Notes under the pieces: model-generated
Databases searched by the model: none
The model's input: only the letters and a program-made list of their open reading frames with translations
What the model was told of the DNA's origin: nothing
NCBI RefSeq assembly: GCF_023168145.1
Contig: NZ_BQYK01000001.1
Location: 115,534-163,797 of the forward strand
Direction of reading: 5' to 3'
Length of the DNA: 48,264 bases
Origin: Sporosarcina sp. NCCP-2222
GTDB lineage: Bacteria; Bacillota; Bacilli; Bacillales_A; Planococcaceae
Part shown: positions 36,667 through 44,781 of the stretch, in pieces
How the letters are laid out: every line of letters begins with the position of its first letter
Position numbering within the stretch: the stretch's first letter is position 1
Translations under genes and position numbers: made by a program

Positions 36667-36903
36667 TTATTTGTTTTTATTTCTGAGCTTCTCCATAAGA
36701 CTATTGACTTTAGTTTTCATTTCTTTCGTTTCCTGATCTAGCACTTCAATAATTATATCGTCTTCAATCAATACGATGTCCCCTTCTGTTAGAGAGCCAT
36801 TATATTTATTAACAGGAATTAATAGTTGTTTCTCTTCTTCCGGGGATTCTACAAACACATAAACCGATTCTTCAATACGATCAAGCGTATATTTTTTTGT
36901 CAT
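36667..36903 (-). CDS. DUF3006 domain protein
   Basis: A 78-aa protein matching the DUF3006 pattern: TKKYTLDRIEESVYVFVES, a small beta barrel with LTEGDIVLIEDD, then a charged C-terminal helix. DUF3006 genes often accompany secreted ComEC-like hydrolases. Here the ATG shares one base with the stop of that gene (TAATG), so the pair is translationally coupled. Function unknown. Confidence 0.75.
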   Translation of the reverse strand: MTKKYTLDRIEESVYVFVESPEEEKQLLIPVNKYNGSLTEGDIVLIEDDIIIEVLDQETKEMKTKVNSLMEKLRNKNK

Positions 36904-37949
36904 TACTCGCACGCCCACCCGTCTTTATCGCGATCCATTTTAGACTGATATGCTGGATGTCCAATTTCAACTCCACCTGGATACACCTTTCTAAGTTCCG
37001 TACAATTTTTAAAGTTTGTTTGAAGCACCGGAGCTGGTGAAGGTTTTGTCACAGGTTTAGGTGCTGGCTTTGCCGGCTTAGGAGATACAGGCTTAGCAGC
37101 TGGCTTTGTACAACTATTGGAGACAGATTTTTTCACTCCATCAGTAGTTACAGTAATATCACAGTCAACTGCGGTTTTATATGTTTTTGCACCAACTTTT
37201 TTCAAACGAGCTTCAATTGCAGCGTGGGGATGACCATAACTGTTATTTCTGCCGTAGGACAAGATCCCAATACTTGGTTTAACATTGCTTATAAACCTTG
37301 CTGAACTACTTGTATTTGAACCATGATGCCCCATTTTCAAAACGTCTGCAGTGATATTATCATACGAATCCATAAGATAATTCTCGATTTCTACGCTTGC
37401 ATCAGCCATTAACATGAAATCCACTTTTTTATATCCGGTTCTAATAACAATAGAAGCATCATTGCTATCTTTCGCTAATGGATCTACATATAGTACTTGC
37501 AGATAAAAATCAGAAGTGAAGTCTCCTAATAAGATTTCGGCTTTTTCCGGTTCGACATAGTTAATATTTTTATTGTCGACTAACGTTAACAATTCAAAAT
37601 ATGTTTGAGTAGTATGCTCTCTACCGCTGTTAACAAAGTTTGTAACAGTTAACTTGTTTAAGACTTCTATCAGGCCGCCGATGTGATCAGCATCCGGATG
37701 TGTCGCTACTACATAATCAATTTTTTTAACACCTTTTGATTTCAGGAAGTCTACAACATGTTTACCTGCCGATTTAGGACCACCATCTACAAGAATATTT
37801 TTGCCGTCAGGTGCTTGGATTAGTATAGAATCTCCTTGGCCGACATTAATAAAATGAACTTTCATTTCCTTGGGAGCAGCATCTGTTGATACTGGAACCA
37901 ATCCGACTACCAATGCAATGGCTAGTAAATATAAAAAAAGTCTTTTCAA
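36903..37949 (-). CDS. Secreted ComEC-like metallo-beta-lactamase-fold hydrolase with excalibur domain
   Basis: 348 aa. Signal peptide (LKRLFLYLLAIALVVGLVPV, cleavage near TDAA), MBL fold related to the C-terminal ComEC/Rec2 domain: INVGQGDSILIQAPDGKNIL, VATHPDADHIGGLIEVLNK, LMADASVEIENYLM, KMGHHGSNTSSSARFI and GHPHAAIEARL. A Pro/Lys/Ala-rich linker (about 275-305) leads to a calcium-binding excalibur domain ending DRDKDGWACE. TTG start 6 nt after GGAGGT. In free-standing form such proteins are thought to be secreted hydrolases or nucleases; the substrate is unknown. It lies next to the att site, typical of a lysogenic cargo gene. Confidence 0.85.
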   Translation of the reverse strand: MKRLFLYLLAIALVVGLVPVSTDAAPKEMKVHFINVGQGDSILIQAPDGKNILVDGGPKSAGKHVVDFLKSKGVKKIDYVVATHPDADHIGGLIEVLNKLTVTNFVNSGREHTTQTYFELLTLVDNKNINYVEPEKAEILLGDFTSDFYLQVLYVDPLAKDSNDASIVIRTGYKKVDFMLMADASVEIENYLMDSYDNITADVLKMGHHGSNTSSSARFISNVKPSIGILSYGRNNSYGHPHAAIEARLKKVGAKTYKTAVDCDITVTTDGVKKSVSNSCTKPAAKPVSPKPAKPAPKPVTKPSPAPVLQTNFKNCTELRKVYPGGVEIGHPAYQSKMDRDKDGWACE

Positions 37950-38031
37950 ATCCTTACCTCCTATACCTATTTGACTACAATCATAGTATGGAAAGGATTG
38001 GATGTCCACAAGATTAAGATATATGAAATAG

Positions 38032-38376
38032 TTAATCCACTGACTGGACTGATATAATCTCTTCAATGGAAATATTCACATCCCCAAATGGATCAGCCAG
38101 AATGATTGCTTGATTATGTATGTCAATTTGCTCTACTATACCACGGTGAGGAATAATTCGGCCGTCTTTCCAAGTATGGATTCGCGCTTGGCACTTACGT
38201 TTGAATGCCAGTTCGAGTTCCTCTTGCAAAGCTGCTAGATCCCATTCATTCAACTCCGGCCGTTCTTTACGACCGTCCTCTGCCTGCCAGTCACGCAATT
38301 GAGCAATGTGTTCCGGCAACATCATAGCAGTCCATTTTATGTTTCCGCGGTCCCTAATATCTCCTTTTATCTTCAT
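38032..38376 (-). CDS. YolD-like protein
   Basis: A 114-aa YolD-family protein, common on phages and in SOS loci near Y-family polymerases. Typical N-terminus DRGNIKWTAMMLPEHIAQLR, and a WYL-like beta domain GIVEQIDIHNQAIIL plus SIEEIISVQ. ATG 7 nt after GAAGGG. It directly follows the WYL-like gene (1-nt overlap) under an SOS-type promoter. Confidence 0.82.
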   Translation of the reverse strand: MKIKGDIRDRGNIKWTAMMLPEHIAQLRDWQAEDGRKERPELNEWDLAALQEELELAFKRKCQARIHTWKDGRIIPHRGIVEQIDIHNQAIILADPFGDVNISIEEIISVQSVD

Positions 38377-38597
38377 TAAATTGCCCTTCTCTCTCTGTCG
38401 ATTACAGGAACCAGTGCAAGAACACTCTCTATGGAGAACGTTCGCTTAGATTTTCTCAAATAACAATACGCTCGAAACGACACCTCTCCTACTTGTAGTA
38501 CTTTTATTCGCCGCCTGCTGATCGTTCCATCCGCTGCCATATACATCATATACAGTTCCTCGCCATATCTTACCGATTTATCTAATGTTTTACGCAC
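38376..38597 (-). CDS. Small WYL-like protein
   Basis: A 73-aa protein with a WYL-type arrangement: YMAADGTISRRRIKVLQ, FRAYCYLRKSKRTFSIESVL. GTG start at 38597 after GGAGGG; longer in-frame extension would cross the promoter and is rejected. Likely a companion of YolD. Ligand and role unknown. Confidence 0.65.
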   Translation of the reverse strand: MRKTLDKSVRYGEELYMMYMAADGTISRRRIKVLQVGEVSFRAYCYLRKSKRTFSIESVLALVPVIDRERRAI

Positions 38598-38618
38598 ACT
38601 TGTTCCCTCCTTGCAACC

Positions 38619-38647
38619 ATTATAGGGAATGTTTGTTCGTATGTAAA
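38619..38647 (-). promoter_or_regulatory. Sigma-A promoter with LexA-like box driving WYL/yolD
   Basis: On minus, TTTACA (38642-38647) and TATAAT (38619-38624) with 17-nt spacing. The spacer contains CGAACAAACATTCC (38626-38639), matching the Bacillus LexA box CGAACRNRYGTTYG at 12 of 14 positions. SOS control of yolD-type genes is known in B. subtilis. Confidence 0.65.
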
Positions 38648-38813
38648 TGGAAATAATACCCAATCTGTTGAAGGACAGACTGTTCCGTTATATGTAGCTG
38701 ATGACTTAACCGCTGTTGCATCAAAGATAATTAAAAATAAACACAATTATTAAAGGTGTAACCGAACTATTTGTTGAACTTATATTTAAAGCAATAAGGA
38801 GGATACGGATTTT

Positions 38814-39341
38814 ATGAGAATAAGAAAAGCAGTTATAAGTGATGTGAAGGGCATAGCAAAAGTTCATGTCGATAGTTGGAAAACAACATACAAAGACATT
38901 ATCCCAGATGACTTTTTGAACAAGCTTTCATATGAACAAAGGACAAAATTGTGGACTCAAAATGTGATAAGGAAAGATAATTATATTACTGTAGCAGAAA
39001 ATGCTGATGGGGAGATTGTTGGTTTTGCAGATTGTTGGAAAAGAGAGACCAATTCTGTTCCTTTTTCTAGCGACATAACGTCTATTTACTTACTTGATCA
39101 CTATCAAGGAAAAGGTATTGGTAAGAGATTACTAAAACAGCTTTTTATTCATTTCAAGCAATTGGGGATAAAAAATGCATATGTAGATGTTCTTGAAGAG
39201 AATAACACACGTTATTTTTATGAGCATTATGGAGCTACGTTGCATAGAACAAAACAAATAAAAATTGGTGGAGTGGTATTAAATGAGTTGACTTACGAAT
39301 GGTGTGATGTTGATTGTGTTTTATCAATGCTAGAAAAGTGA
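38814..39341 (+). CDS. GNAT-family N-acetyltransferase
   Basis: A 175-aa acetyl-CoA-dependent acyltransferase. N-terminal MRIRKAVISDVKGIAKVHVD, motif A IYLLDHYQGKGIGKRLLKQL, and C-terminal YVDVLEENNTRYFYEHYGA. AAGGAGGA lies 10 nt before the ATG. Opposite strand to the late genes and clearly more AT-rich than its neighbours, the profile of a phage-borne cargo gene. Substrate unknown. Confidence 0.88.
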   Translation: MRIRKAVISDVKGIAKVHVDSWKTTYKDIIPDDFLNKLSYEQRTKLWTQNVIRKDNYITVAENADGEIVGFADCWKRETNSVPFSSDITSIYLLDHYQGKGIGKRLLKQLFIHFKQLGIKNAYVDVLEENNTRYFYEHYGATLHRTKQIKIGGVVLNELTYEWCDVDCVLSMLEK

Positions 39342-39361
39342 ATTAGTAAAAATAATTAGTT

Positions 39362-39396
39362 AAAAAAGGCGCTACACCAAAGACATAGCGCCTTTT
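39362..39396. terminator. Bidirectional terminator between GNAT and amidase genes
   Basis: AAAAGGCGCTA and TAGCGCCTTTT form an 11-bp stem with an 11-nt loop; A-run and T-run on the two sides serve both convergent genes. Confidence 0.9.
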
Positions 39397-39453
39397 ACAG
39401 TCATCTTTCGATGTGGGTTCATCTTATTAAATTAAATGCAGTGCATCAAATTA

Positions 39454-40203
39454 TTACTTATTAGCTCTAATTAGGGCGCCAATAGCAAGGGCAGCTACAT
39501 CCCCATTTTCTGCTTTACCCTCTTCGAAATTTTTAATCCAATTTGCAGAGTACCCTGCTTCGACTGCGGCTTTCACTGCAATTTCGCGCTGCGCCTTGCT
39601 ACCGAGAAAAGTTTCCCATTCCTTTTTTAGTGTACCACTAGAGAATTTCAATTCGTTATCCTCCTTTTTCACATCAACCAAAAACTTCTTCCATAGCTTT
39701 TCATCCGATACAAAAGGTGCCGGGCATCTCTTGCCAGTAATATCGTAATGACGATAGATCGGCAGCACGCCGAATTGCTTCTGCAGCTTTTGAATGACCA
39801 GGATTGTCCGTGCTATCGTATCTGGATGAATCGTACCGTCTTTCTCCATACACATCTCAATGCCAATCGTGTTGAGGTTAGCATTACCTCCTGGATAATA
39901 CCCAGCTGTCGCTTTCAGTGAAGGAATTAATGGACCTTCTTTACGCTCATTGGCATGGAAAGCGACTTCTGTGAGCGGAATGATTTCTAGTGACTTGGTT
40001 CGATCCACAAAAATATGAGCTGATGCATAACGCCCTTTCAGATTGTTAAAATAGGAAAAATGATTTTCTGCTGAACCTCCATGATTTGCCGTGTAATGCA
40101 GAACGAATGCTTTAACGGGAAGCAGCTTATAGCCTGGCCGGCTAAATTTATTCTTAGCAATATGCTTCGTTTCATAGTTAAGGGCAACCACCTCACTTCC
40201 CAC
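39454..40203 (-). CDS. Phage N-acetylmuramoyl-L-alanine amidase (endolysin)
   Basis: Amidase_2/PGRP-type endolysin that cleaves the MurNAc-L-Ala bond. Zinc ligands are visible in FVLHYTANHGG and YRHYDITGKRCPAPF. SAHIFVDRTKSLEIIPLTEV and NTIGIEMCM are family stretches. The C-terminal about 75 residues (LKKEWETFLGSKAQREIAVK onward) are helical and probably a wall-binding or regulatory module not recognised here. The GTG at 40203 overlaps the holin stop; a GTG four codons later is also possible. Confidence 0.88.
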   Translation of the reverse strand: MGSEVVALNYETKHIAKNKFSRPGYKLLPVKAFVLHYTANHGGSAENHFSYFNNLKGRYASAHIFVDRTKSLEIIPLTEVAFHANERKEGPLIPSLKATAGYYPGGNANLNTIGIEMCMEKDGTIHPDTIARTILVIQKLQKQFGVLPIYRHYDITGKRCPAPFVSDEKLWKKFLVDVKKEDNELKFSSGTLKKEWETFLGSKAQREIAVKAAVEAGYSANWIKNFEEGKAENGDVAALAIGALIRANK

Positions 40204-40588
40204 CTTTCTTGGCTAAGAAAGCCTTAAAGAAATCAATAAACGGATCCATCGTCTTGTCATCTTCGGCCAGTTTAAAATGGTTTAGAATCGAATTGATCTC
40301 ACTGGCCAAATATCCAATGTACAGGACATACAATGCACTAATACCCAATGGGTCTGGCATTAGCAGAGCAACAGGGATTGAATAAACAAGCAAAATAAAT
40401 AAAAGCAACTTACGGGCAATACCGTAAATCGCTTTTGCGCTTGAAAACTTCATTTTCGGATTCAGCTTGGCATTGAGCCAGCCAATTGTAAAATCAATGA
40501 TATTCGCTCCCATGATCAGTGCTAGAATGTAAATCAACTTTGTATTATCCGTCTCCAAAAACCTCGATAGCCATTCAATCATTTGCAT
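40193..40588 (-). CDS. Phage holin (holin_4 / TcdE-like family)
   Basis: A 131-aa membrane protein with about three TM segments (KLIYILALIMGANIIDFTIG, KLLLFILLVYSIPVALLM, and ISALYVLYIGYLASEINSIL). The C-terminus is charged. KMKFSSAKAIYGIARKLL is typical of the family. Overlaps the endolysin, forming the lysis cassette. Start chosen at the ATG after AAGGGTGAG. Confidence 0.85.
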   Translation of the reverse strand: MQMIEWLSRFLETDNTKLIYILALIMGANIIDFTIGWLNAKLNPKMKFSSAKAIYGIARKLLLFILLVYSIPVALLMPDPLGISALYVLYIGYLASEINSILNHFKLAEDDKTMDPFIDFFKAFLAKKGGK

Positions 40589-40615
40589 ATATCTCACCCT
40601 TCATCTAATTTGGTA

Positions 40616-40642
40616 AATAAAAAGAACGCCCCGAAGGACGTC
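40616..40642 (-). terminator. UUCG-loop hairpin before the holin gene
   Basis: On minus, GACGTCC-TTCG-GGGCGTTC then TTTTTATTT. It follows the 58-aa gene and may attenuate transcription into the lysis cassette. Confidence 0.75.
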
Positions 40643-40649
40643 TGCATAA

Positions 40650-40826
40650 TTAAATATTTTCTCGTAATGTCTGTTTATCTTTCTCAGATAGAGGACTCGT
40701 TTGTACCTTCTTTAGTAGCCTCTCTTGAAACTCATGGTATGTGACCAAGCCATTATCAATTAATATATCTCTAATCACCTGAATCGATAATTGTGACTTC
40801 GTTGTCGCTAAATCTTTTTTGTCCAC
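40650..40826 (-). CDS. Small phage protein, 58 aa
   Basis: Not recognised. GTG start 5 nt after GGAGGAGGAG. The product is hydrophilic with one helix-rich core (LSIQVIRDILIDNGLVTYHE) and a polar tail. It lies between the holin and another small late gene, ending just before a UUCG-loop terminator. The strong ribosome site and fit between two terminators support that it is real. Confidence 0.65.
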   Translation of the reverse strand: MDKKDLATTKSQLSIQVIRDILIDNGLVTYHEFQERLLKKVQTSPLSEKDKQTLRENI

Positions 40827-40910
40827 AGTTCTCCTCCTCCTCTATCTCCATCATTCGACATAGAAGTAGGAAAACCTTTTGTTTATCTGAACATTTTAAA
40901 CTCCGCATCA

Positions 40911-40942
40911 AGAAAACGCCCAGCTATTAGCTGGACGTTCTT
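40911..40942 (-). terminator. Terminator after the 71-aa small late gene
   Basis: On minus, AACGTCCAGCT pairs with AGCTGGGCGTT around a 3-nt loop, followed by TTCTTG. It lies directly after the stop of the gene ending at 40943. Confidence 0.8.
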
Positions 40943-41158
40943 CTACGGGTTAATTACCTGATGGACCAAATCTCGCTTTGTAATTTGGGATACTAATTTG
41001 TCTCGGTTGTTTCTTAGTTGTTCCAGATTATCCTTCACTTGATTTCTCTGAAATTCTCCTATTCCTGAATACAATAGAGTTTTATGCTCAGAAATGCGAG
41101 CCGTTATTTCATTGTAAGTTGCAAGTACTTCATCGTCGGCTAATACATCGTATGACAT
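40943..41158 (-). CDS. Small helical phage protein, 71 aa
   Basis: Not recognised. MSYDVLADDEVLATYNEITA then a probable coiled coil to the end (QVKDNLEQLRNNRDKLVSQI). GGAGGT lies 10 nt before the ATG; a GTG four codons upstream overlaps that site. Late region between the tail genes and the holin. Confidence 0.65.
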   Translation of the reverse strand: MSYDVLADDEVLATYNEITARISEHKTLLYSGIGEFQRNQVKDNLEQLRNNRDKLVSQITKRDLVHQVINP

Positions 41159-41247
41159 ACCAATAATCACCTCCTTTTCTCCCTTTATATTAGATAATAA
41201 TTAAGAGAAAACAACTGATAATTGGTTTAACGATGTCGTACGATGTT

Positions 41248-41382
41248 TTACTTCTCCGCTTCGACCTGTTCCGCCATGTACTCGGCAACAGGAACCTGAT
41301 ATCTCTCAGGCAAGCTCTCAATCTCCCGTGATCCAGCCTTAACCAACAATGCGTAAACAGGAATCATGTAAGGATATACCAT
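41248..41382 (-). CDS. XkdX-like short phage protein, 44 aa
   Basis: Starts MVYPYMIPVYALLVKAGSRE and ends in an acidic helix. Tiny proteins of this kind (XkdX/CD1375-like) follow tail-fibre genes in many Firmicute phages. The ATG shares bases with the preceding stop (TAATG). Family call is tentative. Confidence 0.65.
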   Translation of the reverse strand: MVYPYMIPVYALLVKAGSREIESLPERYQVPVAEYMAEQVEAEK

Positions 41383-41567
41383 TACTTAGCACCCCCTTTC
41401 AATGCTTCGATTTCCGTGGCCAACTGCTCGATTTGCTCCTGCTGGCCTGCAATGGCTTCCGAAAACATCAGCGTTTCTGGTTCAACCTCCACCACATCGG
41501 GGAAAGCCGGCTCCAAAGGGCCATGCGTCCCATCTGTCAATCTACGTCTTACTAATTGTCCGCTCAT
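41382..41567 (-). CDS. Small phage protein with C-terminal coiled coil, 61 aa
   Basis: MSGQLVRRRLTDGTHGPLEP, then a C-terminal coiled coil (GQQEQIEQLATEIEALKGG). Overlaps the tail protein stop by 4 nt (ATGA). XkdW-like position; possibly a fibre-associated or assembly protein. No function claimed. Confidence 0.65.
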   Translation of the reverse strand: MSGQLVRRRLTDGTHGPLEPAFPDVVEVEPETLMFSEAIAGQQEQIEQLATEIEALKGGAK

Positions 41568-43810
41568 TGTGTCAACGCTCCCGTCAATTTGATGATTGGC
41601 TTGTCGCCTGTCCACGTCAGTTTGATGACGATGTTTTCAGCAGGCATGGCGTTTCGGAACGTGAAGAAGTCTTCCGTTAATCCGGTGCCGTCCGGTGCCG
41701 TTGTATCAAGAGTAAGTGGAACAAACTTCTCTTGTTCGGCCCCATTTGTCATGCTGATCTCCACGGTGACTTCTTGTGCCAAGTCCCGCAAAATCCACAT
41801 TAAAACGCCATGAGCTGTACCGGCAGGAGGGTAAATTTTATACCGCTGCGTGGTCTTAGCCAATGGCGTTAGATTTGCGATTCTTGGAATCTGTATAGTT
41901 CTCGACACTTTAAAATCATGTGTATCAATAGCTTCAACAACAATAGTGTTCATGCCAAATTTGAGTTTCGACAACGGTACGTCAAATGTGAAAGGTCCAG
42001 CTGGGCCGCTATGAATTTGAACGGCAGTACCTTCATTGATACGGTATTGAACTCTCACATCGTTTCCATCCGGATCCGCTGACATTCCTTTAATAGTAAC
42101 CTTGTCGCTATCAATGAGGCCGGATGCTTCTGTGATCGGGTCGATGGACACTACAGGGGGTCGGTTAGGAACGACAAAAAACGTTCGAGTCTCGACCGCT
42201 GATTTTCCACCTTGGTTGTCTTCCGCCCACACTTCCAAAGTATACGGCGTGCCCTCTTTGAGAGTTTCTGTGATGGCCGTGTCGCCTCGATGCAATTTAC
42301 CAGATTTGAAGGTTAGCGTTTCCTTGTATGGGATGGCCGTTCCGTCAGATAGCTTCGTTTCAATCCCCCTTGCAACTCCGCCTATTAACTTGTAATAGAC
42401 AATGAGCACATCCCCAATGTCAGGCTCCAGAGCAGATCCATCAATGATAAATGAATCGTTTTCATAGAGCGTTTTGTTGTTATCAGTATAAAGAGTAATT
42501 GTCGGGATTTTATTGTGCTGAACAGTATACACATCGGAGTAAATGTAATCCGAATAGACGCTGCTCGTATTCTTGGCCCGGACCCTGAATTCGACTGTTT
42601 TGAGGCTCTTGTCCTCTGTCACTGTAAAGGCACGTGTTAAACCGTTGGTATGCGTTCCTACGTCTGCCCATGGATTTTCGTTGTAACGATATTGGACTTC
42701 ATATGTGCTGATTGATGGAGCAGTCGATGCGCCAAATGTAAGGGTTAGGGCTTGCTTCGGCTCCAAGATGGCGCCGGCTTCTGGTACTGTAAAGGGTGCC
42801 GGTGGCGCAATTGATGCGTTTACACGGCTACCGCGCACATACCAATATCCATCTGAGTATCTTCCATTGCCCGGATAAGCCCCATCATCAGCTACAATGC
42901 CTGATTGAACTAAAGTACCGGCTGAAAAACTTTGGTTTAATGTCGCACCGGACTTAGTGGATCGATCAGCCTCCGATTCGTGGAGTTTACCGTTTTTAGT
43001 TGCAACAATTCTATTCAACGTAGACCCATTTACCATGTACCCGATGTTTCCGGATGCAATAACTTTGCCATACCATGATGTGCCCGCGTTGGCGTATTGT
43101 CCTGTTGCTTTATCAAAAGTATACGAAGACCAGTAGTCGTGCCAATAATATATATCTCTGTCTTGTACCACCCACGATGGTTCGCTGTAAGTATTAGTAA
43201 CTTTTGTAGTGTACTTGTTGTAATAATACTTAGGTTTCGCAACCGTATAAGCCACACTCTCTGTATATGGCGATTCCAACGCCCCGGCATCCACTGCCTT
43301 AACACGCATTTTTAGCGAGGTTGCTGTCGGAATTACATAGGTGAAACTAGGAACTGTAGACTCTCCGACCTTCGCGAATGCTCCACCGTTAATAGATGCC
43401 TCCCAAATGTATTTTGAAAGGTTGCCCTCTGCATCGGATGATGCGCCAACCGCGAATACTTTGGAATCACCGATTTCTAAATCACCAGTCGGTTGTGTGA
43501 ATGCTCCTGGCTTGGATGGTGCGGTATTTATCGCCTCCTGCTCAACAGTTACCTCGAACGGTCCCGCTGATGATATAGGTAGCGCCCCACCACCTAGCGC
43601 ATAAATTGTGGCTAATGTTACGCCATAAGCTTTTATTGTGATTCTAATACGATGCGTGTCCAGGTTACGAACAGACCCGATATTATATATGCTAGGATAC
43701 ATACCACCGAAACTTATCTGGAAATTGTAGATATCATATTTCGTTACGGTTACACTCGTATACTGTCTTGCCTCCCCAACCGTCCACTTACCTATATATT
43801 CATATGCCAT
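41564..43810 (-). CDS. Large tail fibre/adhesin protein with Ig/FN3-like domains
   Basis: 748 aa. Likely part of the receptor-binding apparatus. After a unique N-terminus (about 1-95), FN3/cadherin-like units recur: APSKPGAFTQPTGDLEIGDS (about 96-190), PFTVPEAGAILEPKQALTL (about 335-430), IPTITLYTDNNKTLYENDSF (about 435-545) and RPPVVSIDPITEASGLIDSD (about 550-640). Residues about 195-250 are very rich in Tyr and Trp, followed by a beta segment. Ends with a C-terminal beta domain. It lies downstream of the baseplate genes. Confidence 0.75.
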   Translation of the reverse strand: MAYEYIGKWTVGEARQYTSVTVTKYDIYNFQISFGGMYPSIYNIGSVRNLDTHRIRITIKAYGVTLATIYALGGGALPISSAGPFEVTVEQEAINTAPSKPGAFTQPTGDLEIGDSKVFAVGASSDAEGNLSKYIWEASINGGAFAKVGESTVPSFTYVIPTATSLKMRVKAVDAGALESPYTESVAYTVAKPKYYYNKYTTKVTNTYSEPSWVVQDRDIYYWHDYWSSYTFDKATGQYANAGTSWYGKVIASGNIGYMVNGSTLNRIVATKNGKLHESEADRSTKSGATLNQSFSAGTLVQSGIVADDGAYPGNGRYSDGYWYVRGSRVNASIAPPAPFTVPEAGAILEPKQALTLTFGASTAPSISTYEVQYRYNENPWADVGTHTNGLTRAFTVTEDKSLKTVEFRVRAKNTSSVYSDYIYSDVYTVQHNKIPTITLYTDNNKTLYENDSFIIDGSALEPDIGDVLIVYYKLIGGVARGIETKLSDGTAIPYKETLTFKSGKLHRGDTAITETLKEGTPYTLEVWAEDNQGGKSAVETRTFFVVPNRPPVVSIDPITEASGLIDSDKVTIKGMSADPDGNDVRVQYRINEGTAVQIHSGPAGPFTFDVPLSKLKFGMNTIVVEAIDTHDFKVSRTIQIPRIANLTPLAKTTQRYKIYPPAGTAHGVLMWILRDLAQEVTVEISMTNGAEQEKFVPLTLDTTAPDGTGLTEDFFTFRNAMPAENIVIKLTWTGDKPIIKLTGALTQ

Positions 43811-43811
43811 G

Positions 43812-44480
43812 TTATATCACCTCCACCGGACCGATAGAAGAAGTACCCCACTTACCGGAGCTAACCTTTCCATCAATAATTTGTGTCGTGCTTCGGGCAA
43901 CCTTCGCCCCTTTTACATATGCTTTTTTCAGAGCTTCGACTGTAATAGAATTGGAACCAACTGCTGTAATCATAACGTCCTCGCTGTTTGTGCCGTCGAA
44001 TACCGTTACCTGTGTAAACGGTAATAACCCGGTCACGTTATCGACTGGCAAGGAAGTAGCTCCGATTGAAACGGCTGTCGTGATAGTAGCTGATGTATTT
44101 ATACGCTGCAGCTTAACCGGATCGCCATCAAACGGATCCGCAAACGTACCGGAGTTGCCCGGGGCCTTACCGTCAATCTCTGCATTAATTTCCAGACGTA
44201 GCATGCGATTTTCATGACTGTCCAGTCGCTTATGGGCCATTTCGATTCCCTGCTCTTGGTAATTTTCACGAGCAGCTGAATGCGTTGTCCCCTCCTGGGA
44301 ATACTTCGGTTTTGGAATCGGCTTGTTCGTGAATGGATCCAGAATGTAACGTCCTAGGTGATCCTTCAGATACTTGATGTTTCCGTCCTCATCCTTCTCG
44401 TAAACGATGTTTCCTTGCTCGTCCATTTCGATGATTGTATCTAGCCATTTCTGAGGCACGTATACATATGGTTCAGCCAC
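43812..44480 (-). CDS. Phage tail/fibre connector protein
   Basis: 222 aa, not firmly recognised. N-terminal SVAEPYVYVPQKWLDTIIEM, then a acidic stretch with EQGNIVYEKDEDGNIKYLKD. A short helical part (RLDSHENRMLRLEINAEIDG) and a C-terminal beta domain follow. GTG start at 44480 is 8 nt after GGAGGG and overlaps the previous gene by 8 nt. Position suggests a fibre base or adaptor. Confidence 0.6.
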   Translation of the reverse strand: MAEPYVYVPQKWLDTIIEMDEQGNIVYEKDEDGNIKYLKDHLGRYILDPFTNKPIPKPKYSQEGTTHSAARENYQEQGIEMAHKRLDSHENRMLRLEINAEIDGKAPGNSGTFADPFDGDPVKLQRINTSATITTAVSIGATSLPVDNVTGLLPFTQVTVFDGTNSEDVMITAVGSNSITVEALKKAYVKGAKVARSTTQIIDGKVSSGKWGTSSIGPVEVI

Positions 44481-44781
44481 CGACAACACCCTCCTTTATC
44501 TCAATGGCAAGGAAGAAGGTAATCATGATGCCATGCTCCCCCTTATTAATCGCCATGTTCTTTTCCTGTATGGACCGGCCATGCATATCAATCAGCCGCG
44601 CCTTCGTCACATTGCCTTTGTCCGTATCCAGATAGACAAATTTTTTTAATTGATTCCCTTCGATGTAGGATGATTCATGAATGGGAAAATCTCGTTCAAC
44701 CCCATCTATCGTGACCTTGGCACCGACGATAAGCCGGTCCCAAAATTTCAGTGTTTCTTCTTCGAGTAGCGACAGTGTCAT
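44473..44781 (-). CDS. Small baseplate-region phage protein
   Basis: 102 aa, unrecognised. MTLSLLEEETLKFWDRLIVG then a beta-rich body (VERDFPIHESSYIEGNQLKK, GEHGIMITFFLAIEIKEG). Overlaps both neighbours by 4-8 nt, so co-translated. Probably a structural component of baseplate or fibre. Confidence 0.6.
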   Translation of the reverse strand: MTLSLLEEETLKFWDRLIVGAKVTIDGVERDFPIHESSYIEGNQLKKFVYLDTDKGNVTKARLIDMHGRSIQEKNMAINKGEHGIMITFFLAIEIKEGVVGG

